Assembly (NCBI RefSeq): GCF_026343185.1
Contig: NZ_JAPEMA010000002.1
Coordinates: forward strand, 558,001 to 622,000
From: Streptomyces sp. NBC_00091
GTDB lineage: Bacteria; Actinomycetota; Actinomycetes; Streptomycetales; Streptomycetaceae
Direction: 5' to 3'
DNA length: 64,000 bases
The notes beneath the pieces are model-generated. The model was not told the DNA's origin. It saw only the letters and a list, made by a program, of their open reading frames with translations, and did no database searches. Below are positions 8,508 to 17,159 of this stretch, piece after piece (position 1 is the first letter of the stretch; each line of letters begins with the position of its first letter). The position numbers were made by a program, and so were the translations under genes.

Positions 8508-9496
8508 GCGGCGTCGGGGTGCAGCTGGCGGCCCAGGGACTCGACGGCGTCGGCGACGCGTACGCCCAGGACGGCCGAGGAGAGCGGGAGCACGACGAAC
8601 CGCCGGTTCTTGACGGCGGGAACCTGCGCCAGCACCGGGTCGTTCAACAGACGCCGCTTCTTCGCCTCCACGGTGGTGCCGCCGTAGTCGTAGATGAGGA
8701 CGACCTCGGGCGCCCGCTCGATGACCTTCTCCCAGGGCACGTCGCCGAAGGTGTCCTTGAGGTCGGCGAAGACGTTCGTCCCGCCGGCCAGGGAGACGAT
8801 CTCGTTGCCTATGCCGCTGCCGCCGGAGGTGAAGGCGGAGGCCTCTCCGGAGTCGTAGACGAAGACGGACGGCCGGGTCCTGTCCTTCACCCGCGCGGTG
8901 ACGGCATCGATGCGGCGCTGCTCGTCCTGGACGAGGGCCGCGCCGCGCTCGGGCACGCCGAAGGTCCGGGCGACCTCGGCGATCTCGGTCTTCAGCTGTT
9001 CGAGCCCGACCGGGCCCTGGGTGCAGTACTCCACGCTCAGGCGGGAGTTGATCCCGGCCTTGGCCAGCCCCTCGCGGTCGCGCCCCTGCGTCTTGTCGAA
9101 GGCGCTGGCGTAACCGCCGTACACGAAATCGGGGTTGGCGCCGAGGAGGACCTCCTTCGAGGGGTACTCCCCGGCCAGCACCTTGATCTTGTCGTAGGCG
9201 GGCCGGTAGGCGGGCAGTACGGAGTCGTCGAGATAGGCCGTACCGGCCATCCGGTCCTGGAGCCCGAGGGCCAGCATGATCTCGGTGGCGTGCTGGTTCA
9301 TGGTGACGGCCCGCTCGGGCGGCGCCTGGTAGGTGCTGCTGACACCGCAGTTGGTGACGGTGTACGGGAACCCGGGCGCGGCCTGCGCGCCGGGCGCGGG
9401 CCGGTCCGCCCCGGGCGGACCTCCGCACGCGGCGAGCGGCACCACAAGGGCGAGCGGAAGCAACGAGCGCACGGCGGCGGCGCGGAAACGCGACAT
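8504..9496 (-). CDS. btuF: cobalamin/iron-siderophore binding lipoprotein
   Basis: The 330-residue solute-binding protein begins with a signal peptide ending in the lipobox LAAC, so it would be lipid-anchored outside the membrane. The body has the helical-backbone class III binding-protein layout: PPERAVTMNQHATEIMLALG, then NPDFVYGGYASAF, then GGTNVFADL and APEVVLIYDYGG. ATG 9496 is preceded by GGAGAGG at 9504-9510. It is the first gene of a three-gene operon, and an upstream cobalamin riboswitch suggests vitamin B12 or a corrinoid as ligand. Confidence 0.85.
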   Translation of the reverse strand: MSRFRAAAVRSLLPLALVVPLAACGGPPGADRPAPGAQAAPGFPYTVTNCGVSSTYQAPPERAVTMNQHATEIMLALGLQDRMAGTAYLDDSVLPAYRPAYDKIKVLAGEYPSKEVLLGANPDFVYGGYASAFDKTQGRDREGLAKAGINSRLSVEYCTQGPVGLEQLKTEIAEVARTFGVPERGAALVQDEQRRIDAVTARVKDRTRPSVFVYDSGEASAFTSGGSGIGNEIVSLAGGTNVFADLKDTFGDVPWEKVIERAPEVVLIYDYGGTTVEAKKRRLLNDPVLAQVPAVKNRRFVVLPLSSAVLGVRVADAVESLGRQLHPDAA

Positions 9497-9508
9497 GGCG
9501 AAGCCTCT

Positions 9509-9529
9509 CCGGGGGATCCTCGTCCCCGG
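9509..9529 (-). promoter_or_regulatory. hairpin next to the btuF ribosome-binding site
   Basis: A 6-bp stem (CCGGGG/CCCCGG, 9509-9514 with 9524-9529) lies between the riboswitch core and the start codon. Its base overlaps the last two bases of the Shine-Dalgarno sequence at 9504-9510. It could act as the expression platform that hides the ribosome-binding site when cobalamin is bound. Confidence 0.5.
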
Positions 9530-9541
9530 TCGAAGTGAAGA

Positions 9542-9645
9542 GGCGGTGCGTCAGTGTCTGACTCCCGGCCGTCGCGCGGACGCGTCGGCCGGTCACAGTG
9601 GCGGGACCGCACCGGATTCACACCGGTTTCCTGTCCTGCACCGCC
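9542..9645 (-). promoter_or_regulatory. cobalamin riboswitch
   Basis: Read on the minus strand, the conserved B12 box is visible: ACCGGTGTGAATCCGGTGC, then GGTCCCGCCACTGTGA, then the downstream AGTCAGACA element. An 8-bp closing stem (GGCGGTGC with GCACCGCC, 9638-9645 and 9542-9549) brackets the core. It lies 45 nt upstream of the binding-protein start. Cobalamin binding should lower expression of the importer. The exact outer limits are approximate. Confidence 0.9.
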
Positions 9646-9999
9646 CGGAACAACCCGGCCAAGTCTGCCAGACGCGGCGGTTGCGCCCGGAAGGGGCTCA
9701 TACCGGCGACGCCCGCTCCTTGCAGGGGTTGCGGGATCCGAAAACGCGCGGGTTGCGTTTGCCAGTCTCTACGGGCGGCCGGAGACTGGTGATATCAGCA
9801 TGGCCCGCCCCTGGAGACCGGGCTGGCCGGAACCGGGTGCTTCTCCCGCTGCCGCCACACCCAGTGGGCAGATGCCCTTTGTCCGCGAGACCTTCTCGGG
9901 GCCCGTGACATCGCCGCGTCCGGCTACATCGAGCGTCACGAAACTTCCGCGCGTTGATGAATTCTCAACCGTCGGTCCTCTTATTGCAGGAGGTGTCCC
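9646..9999. other. intergenic region between riboswitch and M4 protease gene
   Basis: This stretch carries the promoter side of the cobalamin operon on the minus strand and the leader of the protease gene on the plus strand. I see no convincing gene. An AGGAGG ribosome-binding site lies just before the protease ATG at 10000. Confidence 0.5.
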
Positions 10000-11214
10000 A
10001 TGAGCAGAAGTTGCCGAGTCAACTGCATCATCCCACCGTACCTTCTCAAGAAGCTCCTGGAAAGCGAAGACAGCGAGGTACGCCAGGCCGCGTTGGACAC
10101 CATGCTGACCACTGCTCGCCTGCGGGGCGAGCGAGCGGTCCGGGCATCCTTCGCCGGCGCGGCCACCACCCCCGGTAACAGCCGGCGCACCGTCTTCGAC
10201 TGCGAGGAGGGGACTTCCCTCCGACGTGCCGTCTCGGCCAGGACGGAAGACGGACCGGTGTCCGCGGACGAGTCCGCCAACCGGGCGTTCGAAGGACTCG
10301 GCCTGACGCGCGACTTCTACAAGGAGGTGTTCCAGCGCGATTCGATCGACGGCAAGGGGATGCGCCTGAACGGGTTCTTCCACTTCGACGTGAAGTTCAA
10401 CAACGCGTTCTGGGACGGAAGCCAGATGGTCTTCGGTGACGGGGACGGAAAGGAGTTCAGCGACCTCACCGGATCCCTCGACGTGATCGGCCACGAGTTG
10501 GCGCACGGAGTCACCGAACACACCGCGGGACTCGAGTACCACAATCAGTCCGGGGCCCTGAACGAGTCGATGTCGGACGTCTTCGGGTCGCTGGTCAAGC
10601 AGTGGTCTCGGAAGCAGTCGGCCGAGGAGGCGGACTGGCTGATCGGGCCTGACGTATTCACCCCGGGAATCGATGCCGACGCCCTGCGATCGATGAAGGC
10701 CCCGGGTCACGCGTTCAACAATGAGATATTCGGAAAGGACCCCCAGCCCGACCGTATGAGCAAGTTCATCCACCTGCCCGACACCGAGCCCGGGGACTTC
10801 GGCGGGGTGCACTTCAACTCCGGCATTCCGAACAAGGCGTTCTTCCTGGCGGCCGTGGGCATCGGCGGATTCGCATGGGAGGCCATGGGTACCATCTGGT
10901 ACGAATCGCTCAAGGCGTCCGGCAAGGACACCCAGTTCCAGGAATTCGCGGACACCACATTCCAGAAGGCCGGGGCACTGTTCGGCATCGGCAGCCCCGA
11001 GCAGTTGGCCGTGCTGGCGGCGTGGCAGGAAGTGGAAATCCAGATCAGTGGCGTCCCGATCGGCCTCGGCCGGGGACGGAGCTTCGTGGTCGACGGGAAC
11101 GGCGGCGCGGGCCGGCAGGACGGCCTGGCAGCCCTGACCAGACAGCTCAGTGAGCTGACCGCCAGGATGACGGGGCTGGCGAAGGACGTGGCCGCACTGA
11201 AGGGGGCCAAGTGA
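10000..11214 (+). CDS. protealysin-like M4 metallopeptidase
   Basis: The 404-residue zinc protease belongs to family M4. HELAH at 165-169 and the glutamate of NESMSD (Glu189) give the zinc site, and the catalytic histidine lies in GGVHFNSGIPNKAF. There is no signal peptide. The short propeptide region carries IPPYLLKKL, the PPY-type motif of protealysin precursors. These features place it with protealysin-like proteases, which remain in the cytosol or leave by an unknown route. The C-terminus adds about 45 residues ending in a helical segment. The next gene encodes its predicted inhibitor, emfourin. Confidence 0.88.
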   Translation: MSRSCRVNCIIPPYLLKKLLESEDSEVRQAALDTMLTTARLRGERAVRASFAGAATTPGNSRRTVFDCEEGTSLRRAVSARTEDGPVSADESANRAFEGLGLTRDFYKEVFQRDSIDGKGMRLNGFFHFDVKFNNAFWDGSQMVFGDGDGKEFSDLTGSLDVIGHELAHGVTEHTAGLEYHNQSGALNESMSDVFGSLVKQWSRKQSAEEADWLIGPDVFTPGIDADALRSMKAPGHAFNNEIFGKDPQPDRMSKFIHLPDTEPGDFGGVHFNSGIPNKAFFLAAVGIGGFAWEAMGTIWYESLKASGKDTQFQEFADTTFQKAGALFGIGSPEQLAVLAAWQEVEIQISGVPIGLGRGRSFVVDGNGGAGRQDGLAALTRQLSELTARMTGLAKDVAALKGAK

Positions 11215-11269
11215 CCAGCAGAAATGGCCGCCGGCCGATCCCCGGTCGATCGTGACGAGGTTGCGCGCG

Positions 11270-11572
11270 ATGAAGGTGACTCTGGCGACACACGGCGGGC
11301 TGGCGGCGGCGATCCGCCGCCCGCCCAAGGTGCTGGACACGGACACCCTGCCCGAGAGCGCTGCCACGGAGCTGGCCCAGCTGGTGGCGGCGGCCGTCCC
11401 GACGCCCACGGAGGACCAGCCCGGCCGCGCCCGGGACGCGAGGAGCTACACGATCACGGTGGAGGACGGCGGCCGCTCGACGGTCCTCCAACAGTCGGAC
11501 GCCGCCATGACCCCCGCGTTCGCGGCCCTGCTCACCTGGCTTCGGAAGCACTTCGAGCGGCAGGAACAGTGA
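11270..11572 (+). CDS. emfourin-family inhibitor of the adjacent M4 protease
   Basis: The 100-residue protein starts at ATG 11270 with GAGG at 11257-11260. An in-frame GTG at 11252 is a weaker choice. The MKVTLATHGGLAA opening, the central YTITVEDGGRSTVL strands and the AFAALLTWLRKH end match the emfourin (M4 inhibitor) family, whose founding member inhibits protealysin and is encoded beside it. The position 55 bp downstream of the protease supports the assignment. It probably keeps the unsecreted protease inactive inside the cell. Confidence 0.75.
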   Translation: MKVTLATHGGLAAAIRRPPKVLDTDTLPESAATELAQLVAAAVPTPTEDQPGRARDARSYTITVEDGGRSTVLQQSDAAMTPAFAALLTWLRKHFERQEQ

Positions 11573-11606
11573 AGGCCCAGACGGACTGGGTCCGACCTGG
11601 GCCTTC
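11571..11606 (+). terminator. hairpin after the emfourin gene
   Basis: GAAGGCCCAG at 11571-11580 pairs perfectly with 11597-11606 around a 16-nt loop, starting at the emfourin stop codon. It separates the protease-inhibitor operon from the tRNA on the other strand. Confidence 0.55.
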
Positions 11607-11632
11607 AGCGGCGAAGCACCGCTCACACTCGC

Positions 11633-11705
11633 AGGGGTAGCAGGATTCGAACCTACGACATCTGGTTTTGGAGACCAGCGCTCTGACCAGCTGAGCTATA
11701 CCCCT
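11633..11705 (-). tRNA. tRNA-Trp(CCA)
   Basis: The minus strand folds into a complete 73-nt tRNA without an encoded CCA end. The acceptor stem is AGGGGTA with TACCCCT. The anticodon stem CTGGT/ACCAG encloses the loop CTCCAAA, with anticodon CCA at 11669-11671. The T-arm contains GGTTCGAATCC. The T-loop, D-arm and variable loop are all regular. Confidence 0.95.
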
Positions 11706-11781
11706 TCGGCGAGAACCACCATGCCATGAAGCGGCCGGAAGATCCAATCAATTCCGGGGCCGCCGCAGCGGAGGAGGAGCC

Positions 11782-12240
11782 ATGCGCCGCCGTCCGAGCC
11801 GCCTGGTGGGCCCCGTCCTCGCCCTCCTCCTGATCGGCGCCGGCCCCGGGGGCTCCGGTGAGACCGTCTCGCTCGACGGGGACCGCCCCGGGGAGCGTCT
11901 CGACGTCACCCTCACCCGGGTCGTCGACCCCGCCGGCACCGCCGACGCCGACCGGCTGGTCGCCGTGGAGCTGCGCCTGGAGAACACCGGGACGCTGCCG
12001 TACCGGGACTCCCCCGCCCCGGCCGCGCACCTCCTCGACACCGAGGGGCAGCGGTTCACCGGCCTGAACACCACGACCGACGCCGGGCCGAGCCTCCCCG
12101 ACACCGTCACCCTGGCCCCCGGCGACTCGGCCTCCGGTTTCGTCACCTTCCGGCTCCCCAAGGACGCCGGACTCGCCGCCGTGCAGTTCGCGCTGGACGG
12201 CGGGCTCGGCGACGACGTGGGCCACTGGAGCCTCTCCTGA
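11782..12240 (+). CDS. secreted protein with DUF4352-like domain
   Basis: The 152-residue protein has a signal peptide (RRRPSRLVGPVLALLLIGAGPGG). It is followed by one immunoglobulin-like beta domain with the pattern of DUF4352 proteins: VTLTRVVDPA, then VAVELRLENTGTLPY, then SGFVTFRLPKDAGLAAVQFAL. GGAGGAGGAG lies directly before ATG 11782. Such domains are found in exported actinobacterial proteins of unknown function, some related to telomeric repeat-binding-factor-like folds. No catalytic residues are evident. Confidence 0.65.
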   Translation: MRRRPSRLVGPVLALLLIGAGPGGSGETVSLDGDRPGERLDVTLTRVVDPAGTADADRLVAVELRLENTGTLPYRDSPAPAAHLLDTEGQRFTGLNTTTDAGPSLPDTVTLAPGDSASGFVTFRLPKDAGLAAVQFALDGGLGDDVGHWSLS

Positions 12241-12322
12241 ATCAGCCGGAAGTTACCTCGACGCGTGTAGTGACTTAGTCGGCATCAGACAGTAGAACTT
12301 GTTCCCACTCCGTCGAGAGTGA

Positions 12323-13978
<1,656 letters not shown>

Positions 13979-13990
13979 CGACGACCGGTT

Positions 13991-14025
13991 CCCGGGGCCG
14001 TCCGGACCCACCGGGCGGCCCCGGG
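13991..14025. terminator. bidirectional hairpin between choA and the AhpD-like gene
   Basis: A 15-bp stem with one mismatch (CCCGGGGCCG... with ...CGGCCCCGGG) lies between two convergent genes, where a shared terminator is expected. Confidence 0.65.
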
Positions 14026-14030
14026 CCGTC

Positions 14031-14510
14031 TCAGCTGCCCGGCAGCACACAGACGCTGTCGAGGCCCAGTACGTGGTTGAGCCGGCCGAAGGCGAGCCAG
14101 GAGCCGATGCTCATGCTCAGCTCCACGATCTCCAGCTGGCTGTAGTGCGCGGTCATCCGCTCCCAGAACTCCTCGTCGAGGTTGTGGTGGTCCAGGGCGT
14201 AGCGCTCGGCGTACTCGGCGGCGAGCCGGGTGCGCTCGTCGAAGGCCTGGGTGGTGCGCCAGTCGGTCACGGCGTCGGCGAACCCCTCCTCGACCTTCTC
14301 GCCGTCCCGGTCGGTCCGCCAGTCGAGGCAGAACACGCACCCGTTGATCTGCGCGATGCGCAGCCGCGCGGCCTCGAACTCGCGCAGGCCCAGGGTGGTG
14401 TGGGCGTAGACCGACAGGGAGAAGTTGGCGGCGGCCATCCCGATGCCGGGGACCATGTCCCCCCACACGTACTCGATCGGGTGCTGCCCCTCGGGGACGT
14501 CGATTCTCAT
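14031..14510 (-). CDS. carboxymuconolactone decarboxylase-family (AhpD-like) protein
   Basis: The 159-residue protein has the CMD/AhpD fold. The redox CxxC (GCVFCLDWR, near residues 58-66) sits after LRIAQIN, as in alkylhydroperoxidase-like members. ATG 14510 is preceded by GGAAGGAAG and overlaps the stop of the upstream reductase gene by 4 bp (ATGA), so the two are coupled. It could reduce peroxides or act on a substrate of its partner. The true reaction is not evident. Confidence 0.8.
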   Translation of the reverse strand: MRIDVPEGQHPIEYVWGDMVPGIGMAAANFSLSVYAHTTLGLREFEAARLRIAQINGCVFCLDWRTDRDGEKVEEGFADAVTDWRTTQAFDERTRLAAEYAERYALDHHNLDEEFWERMTAHYSQLEIVELSMSIGSWLAFGRLNHVLGLDSVCVLPGS

Positions 14511-15589
14511 GGCTGCTTCCTTCCGAGTTTGCCGACTGCGGGCCGCAGCGGGATGTCGAGGGCGTCGTAGAGTCCGGGCTCGGCGGCCACGAGCCAGTCG
14601 ATGGCCCCCACGAGCCGCCCGACGGCGGTGGCGTTCCCGCCCGCCGAACGGTTCTCGCCCTCGTCGGTGGCCTCGACGGTGACCTCGATGCGCGGGCGGC
14701 CCTCGATGACGACCCGGTGGGCTCCGGCCCCGCCGTCGGGCGGCACCGGCCAGTCGGGGGCGCAGGAGGCGTGGATGCGGGTGACGTGTTCGATGACGAT
14801 GCGGGGTTCGCCCCCGACGATGCCCTGGACCTCGAAGCGGATGGCGCCCTGGGTGCCGGCCTCGAACTCGCCCATGGCCGGGGTGGTGACCGTGGTGTCG
14901 AGGGCGCGGCGGTCGGAGGTCTCGCGTATCTCCTCGAGTTCGGCGCCGAGGGCGCGGGCCATCATCCGGATCTGTCCGCCCCACACCATGGTCGGGACCG
15001 AGGGCATGAGCATCATCGGCTCGTAGTCCATCGGGTGCCCCATGCCGACCAGGTGGCGTACGGAGTCCGGCTGGTCGTACGTGGAGTAGTCGAAGATCTC
15101 CTGGCAGCGGATCGCTTCCACGGTGGTGCCCAGTCCGCTGAGCAGCAGTGGGAGCACGTCGTTGCCCCAGCCGGGGTCGACCCCGGAGGCGAAGAGCGAG
15201 CCGCCGCCCTCCGCGATCGCGGCGAGCACCGGATCCCGGAACTCCGGCGGGGCGCCGCGGTGGTCGTAGAGCGGGTACAGGGCGGGGCTGACCACGGCCG
15301 CGCCGGCCGCGATGGCCCGGGTGATGTCGGCGAGGGCGTCGTCGGGGCGGACGTCCCCGGACGCCGCGTACACGACGGCGGCGGGGCGGGCGGCGAGCAC
15401 CGCCCCGATGTCGTCGGTGGCGGCCACCCCCAACCGGTGGCCGAGTCCGGCGAGTTCGCCCGCGTCGCGGCCGACCTTGGCGGGGTTGTGGACGATCACT
15501 GCCGTGAGTTCGAGCGCCGGGTGGGCGTCGACGGCGCGGATCGCCGCGCGGCCGACGTTGCCCGTGCCCCAGACCACCGTGGGAATCAT
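14507..15589 (-). CDS. DapB-like NAD(P)-dependent oxidoreductase
   Basis: The 360-residue enzyme has a Rossmann N-terminus (VVWGTGNVGRAAIRAV) and resembles dihydrodipicolinate reductase-like and 2,4-diaminopentanoate dehydrogenase-like proteins. A mid-region SLFASGVDPGWGNDVLPLLLSG is typical of that actinobacterial group. It is translationally coupled to the AhpD-like gene, which suggests a two-step oxidation or detoxification. In related clusters such enzymes sit beside varied catabolic genes, so no substrate can be named. Confidence 0.75.
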   Translation of the reverse strand: MIPTVVWGTGNVGRAAIRAVDAHPALELTAVIVHNPAKVGRDAGELAGLGHRLGVAATDDIGAVLAARPAAVVYAASGDVRPDDALADITRAIAAGAAVVSPALYPLYDHRGAPPEFRDPVLAAIAEGGGSLFASGVDPGWGNDVLPLLLSGLGTTVEAIRCQEIFDYSTYDQPDSVRHLVGMGHPMDYEPMMLMPSVPTMVWGGQIRMMARALGAELEEIRETSDRRALDTTVTTPAMGEFEAGTQGAIRFEVQGIVGGEPRIVIEHVTRIHASCAPDWPVPPDGGAGAHRVVIEGRPRIEVTVEATDEGENRSAGGNATAVGRLVGAIDWLVAAEPGLYDALDIPLRPAVGKLGRKQP

Positions 15590-15714
15590 GCGCGGAGGGT
15601 AGCGAGGGGGCGTGGAGGTGCCCAGCGTCGTGAAGGAGGTTTTTCGGACGGGGCGGCCGCGGGGCGAAGAATGGCCCCGCGGCCCGGCAGCACCCCGCCG
15701 CGTACCCTCCCGGC

Positions 15715-16959
15715 ATGAGGAACTCGACGCTACGGGCGGTCAACCGGCTCACGGCACGTTGGGCCGCGGCCTCCGGCGGGGGCGGGGGTACGGTCTTCAC
15801 CGCGCCCGGGGTCTGGCCGCTGCTCGCCCTGCTCGCGGACGGAGCGGCGGGCCCGGCCCGCGCGGAGCTGGCGGAGGCCCTCGGCATACCCGCCGAGGAC
15901 GCGGCGGGAGCCGCGCGGGAGCTGCTGGCCGCGCTGGCCGGCGCACGGGGCCTGCGCGCGGCGACCGGCCTGTGGACCCGGGAGGACCTCCCCCTGGAGG
16001 CCCCCTGGGCGGCCCGCCTCCCCGAGGGCACCCGGGGCACGCTGACCGGCGACCCGGACACCGACCACAAGACGCTGGACGCGTGGGCCGCCGAGCGGAC
16101 GGACGGCCTCATCGAGCGGATGCCGGTCGCGCTGCCGGATGGACCCGACGGGGTCAGGCTGGTGCTGGCCTCCGCGCTCACGCTGCGGCTGAAGTGGATC
16201 CGGCCGTTCATGGAGTGGAACCGCGAGGTGTACGAGGGCCCGTGGGCGGGCCGGCGTCTGCTCATGCTGAGCCGCGGCACGTCCCTGCTGGACCGGGTCA
16301 AGGTGGCGCACGGCCCCGCCGGTCCGGTCACGCTGCTGGAGGTGGTCGGGGACACCGGGGTGGACGTCCACCTGGTCCTGGGCGAGGCCGGCGCCCCGCC
16401 CGGCGAGGTGCTCCGTACCGGGATCGAGGCCGCCACCCGGGCGCGCCCCTCGACGGGCGCGAGCCTGCTGCCCGAGGGAAATCCCGGCCCGGGCCTGACC
16501 GTCGGAACGGCGCCCTCCGCGTCGCCGGAACCCTGGCTCGGCATCCAGACGCCCGCCTTCGAGATACGGGCGGAGCACGATCTCCTGGACCAGGCCCGGC
16601 TGTTCGGCCTGACCACGGCCTCGGACAGCGGCGCCGGGCACTTCCCGGGGATCAGCTCCGACCCCCTCGCCATCACCTCCGCGCGGCAGTCGGCGCTCGC
16701 CCGCTTCCACGCGACGGGCTTCGAAGCCGCCGCGGTGACGGCGATCGCCGCCGCCGCCGGATCCGCCATGCCCCGCCTGCGCTACCGCGTCCGCCGGGCG
16801 GAGGTGTGCTTCGACCGCCCCTTCGGCTTCCTGGCCGTGCACCGCCCCTCCCGCCTCGTCCTCGCCGCCGGCTGGATCACGGACCCGCTTCCGTCCGAGG
16901 AGGAGCGGGAGAAGACCGAGGCGGAGAAGCTGGAGGAGGAGAGGGAGTTCTGGGCGTAG
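15715..16959 (+). CDS. serpin-family protease inhibitor homologue
   Basis: The 414-residue protein has the serpin layout without a signal peptide. The opening NRLTARWAAA and VFTAPGVWPLLALLADGA matches the helix A to strand 6B region. The hinge and reactive loop lie near residues 333-353 (ATGFEAAAVTAI, then AAAAGSAMP). The C-terminal signature is FDRPFGFLAV. The hinge is small-residue rich, which favours inhibition by loop insertion, but the P1 residue cannot be fixed by eye. The tail after residue 393 is highly charged (EEEREKTEAEKLEEER). No Shine-Dalgarno sequence is evident. Confidence 0.8.
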   Translation: MRNSTLRAVNRLTARWAAASGGGGGTVFTAPGVWPLLALLADGAAGPARAELAEALGIPAEDAAGAARELLAALAGARGLRAATGLWTREDLPLEAPWAARLPEGTRGTLTGDPDTDHKTLDAWAAERTDGLIERMPVALPDGPDGVRLVLASALTLRLKWIRPFMEWNREVYEGPWAGRRLLMLSRGTSLLDRVKVAHGPAGPVTLLEVVGDTGVDVHLVLGEAGAPPGEVLRTGIEAATRARPSTGASLLPEGNPGPGLTVGTAPSASPEPWLGIQTPAFEIRAEHDLLDQARLFGLTTASDSGAGHFPGISSDPLAITSARQSALARFHATGFEAAAVTAIAAAAGSAMPRLRYRVRRAEVCFDRPFGFLAVHRPSRLVLAAGWITDPLPSEEEREKTEAEKLEEEREFWA

Positions 16960-17159
16960 GCGCCGCCAGCCGGGCGGCCAGGGCCGCCGTCTCCGCGAAG
17001 GCCGGCACGTGCCCGGCGCCGGCGCCGGGCCGCCCCGGAAACGACCGGTTCCGGGGTGGTGGCGAAAACTTCCTCCGGATAGTTGTTATCCCGGCCCCAC
17101 TCGACGGTCTCCCAGTTATTGGGCATCATCGACCGCCGGTACGGACAGGGACTTCACAC

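Noticed and set aside
9769-11409. Long minus-strand ORF covering the M4 protease gene
   Set aside because: It is an antisense shadow. The plus strand has a conserved protease with HELAH and a good ribosome-binding site, while the minus reading has no recognisable domain.
11633-11705. Integrated element at the tRNA-Trp gene
   Set aside because: No integrase gene or second copy of the tRNA 3' end was found nearby, so there is no sign of an attachment-site pair.
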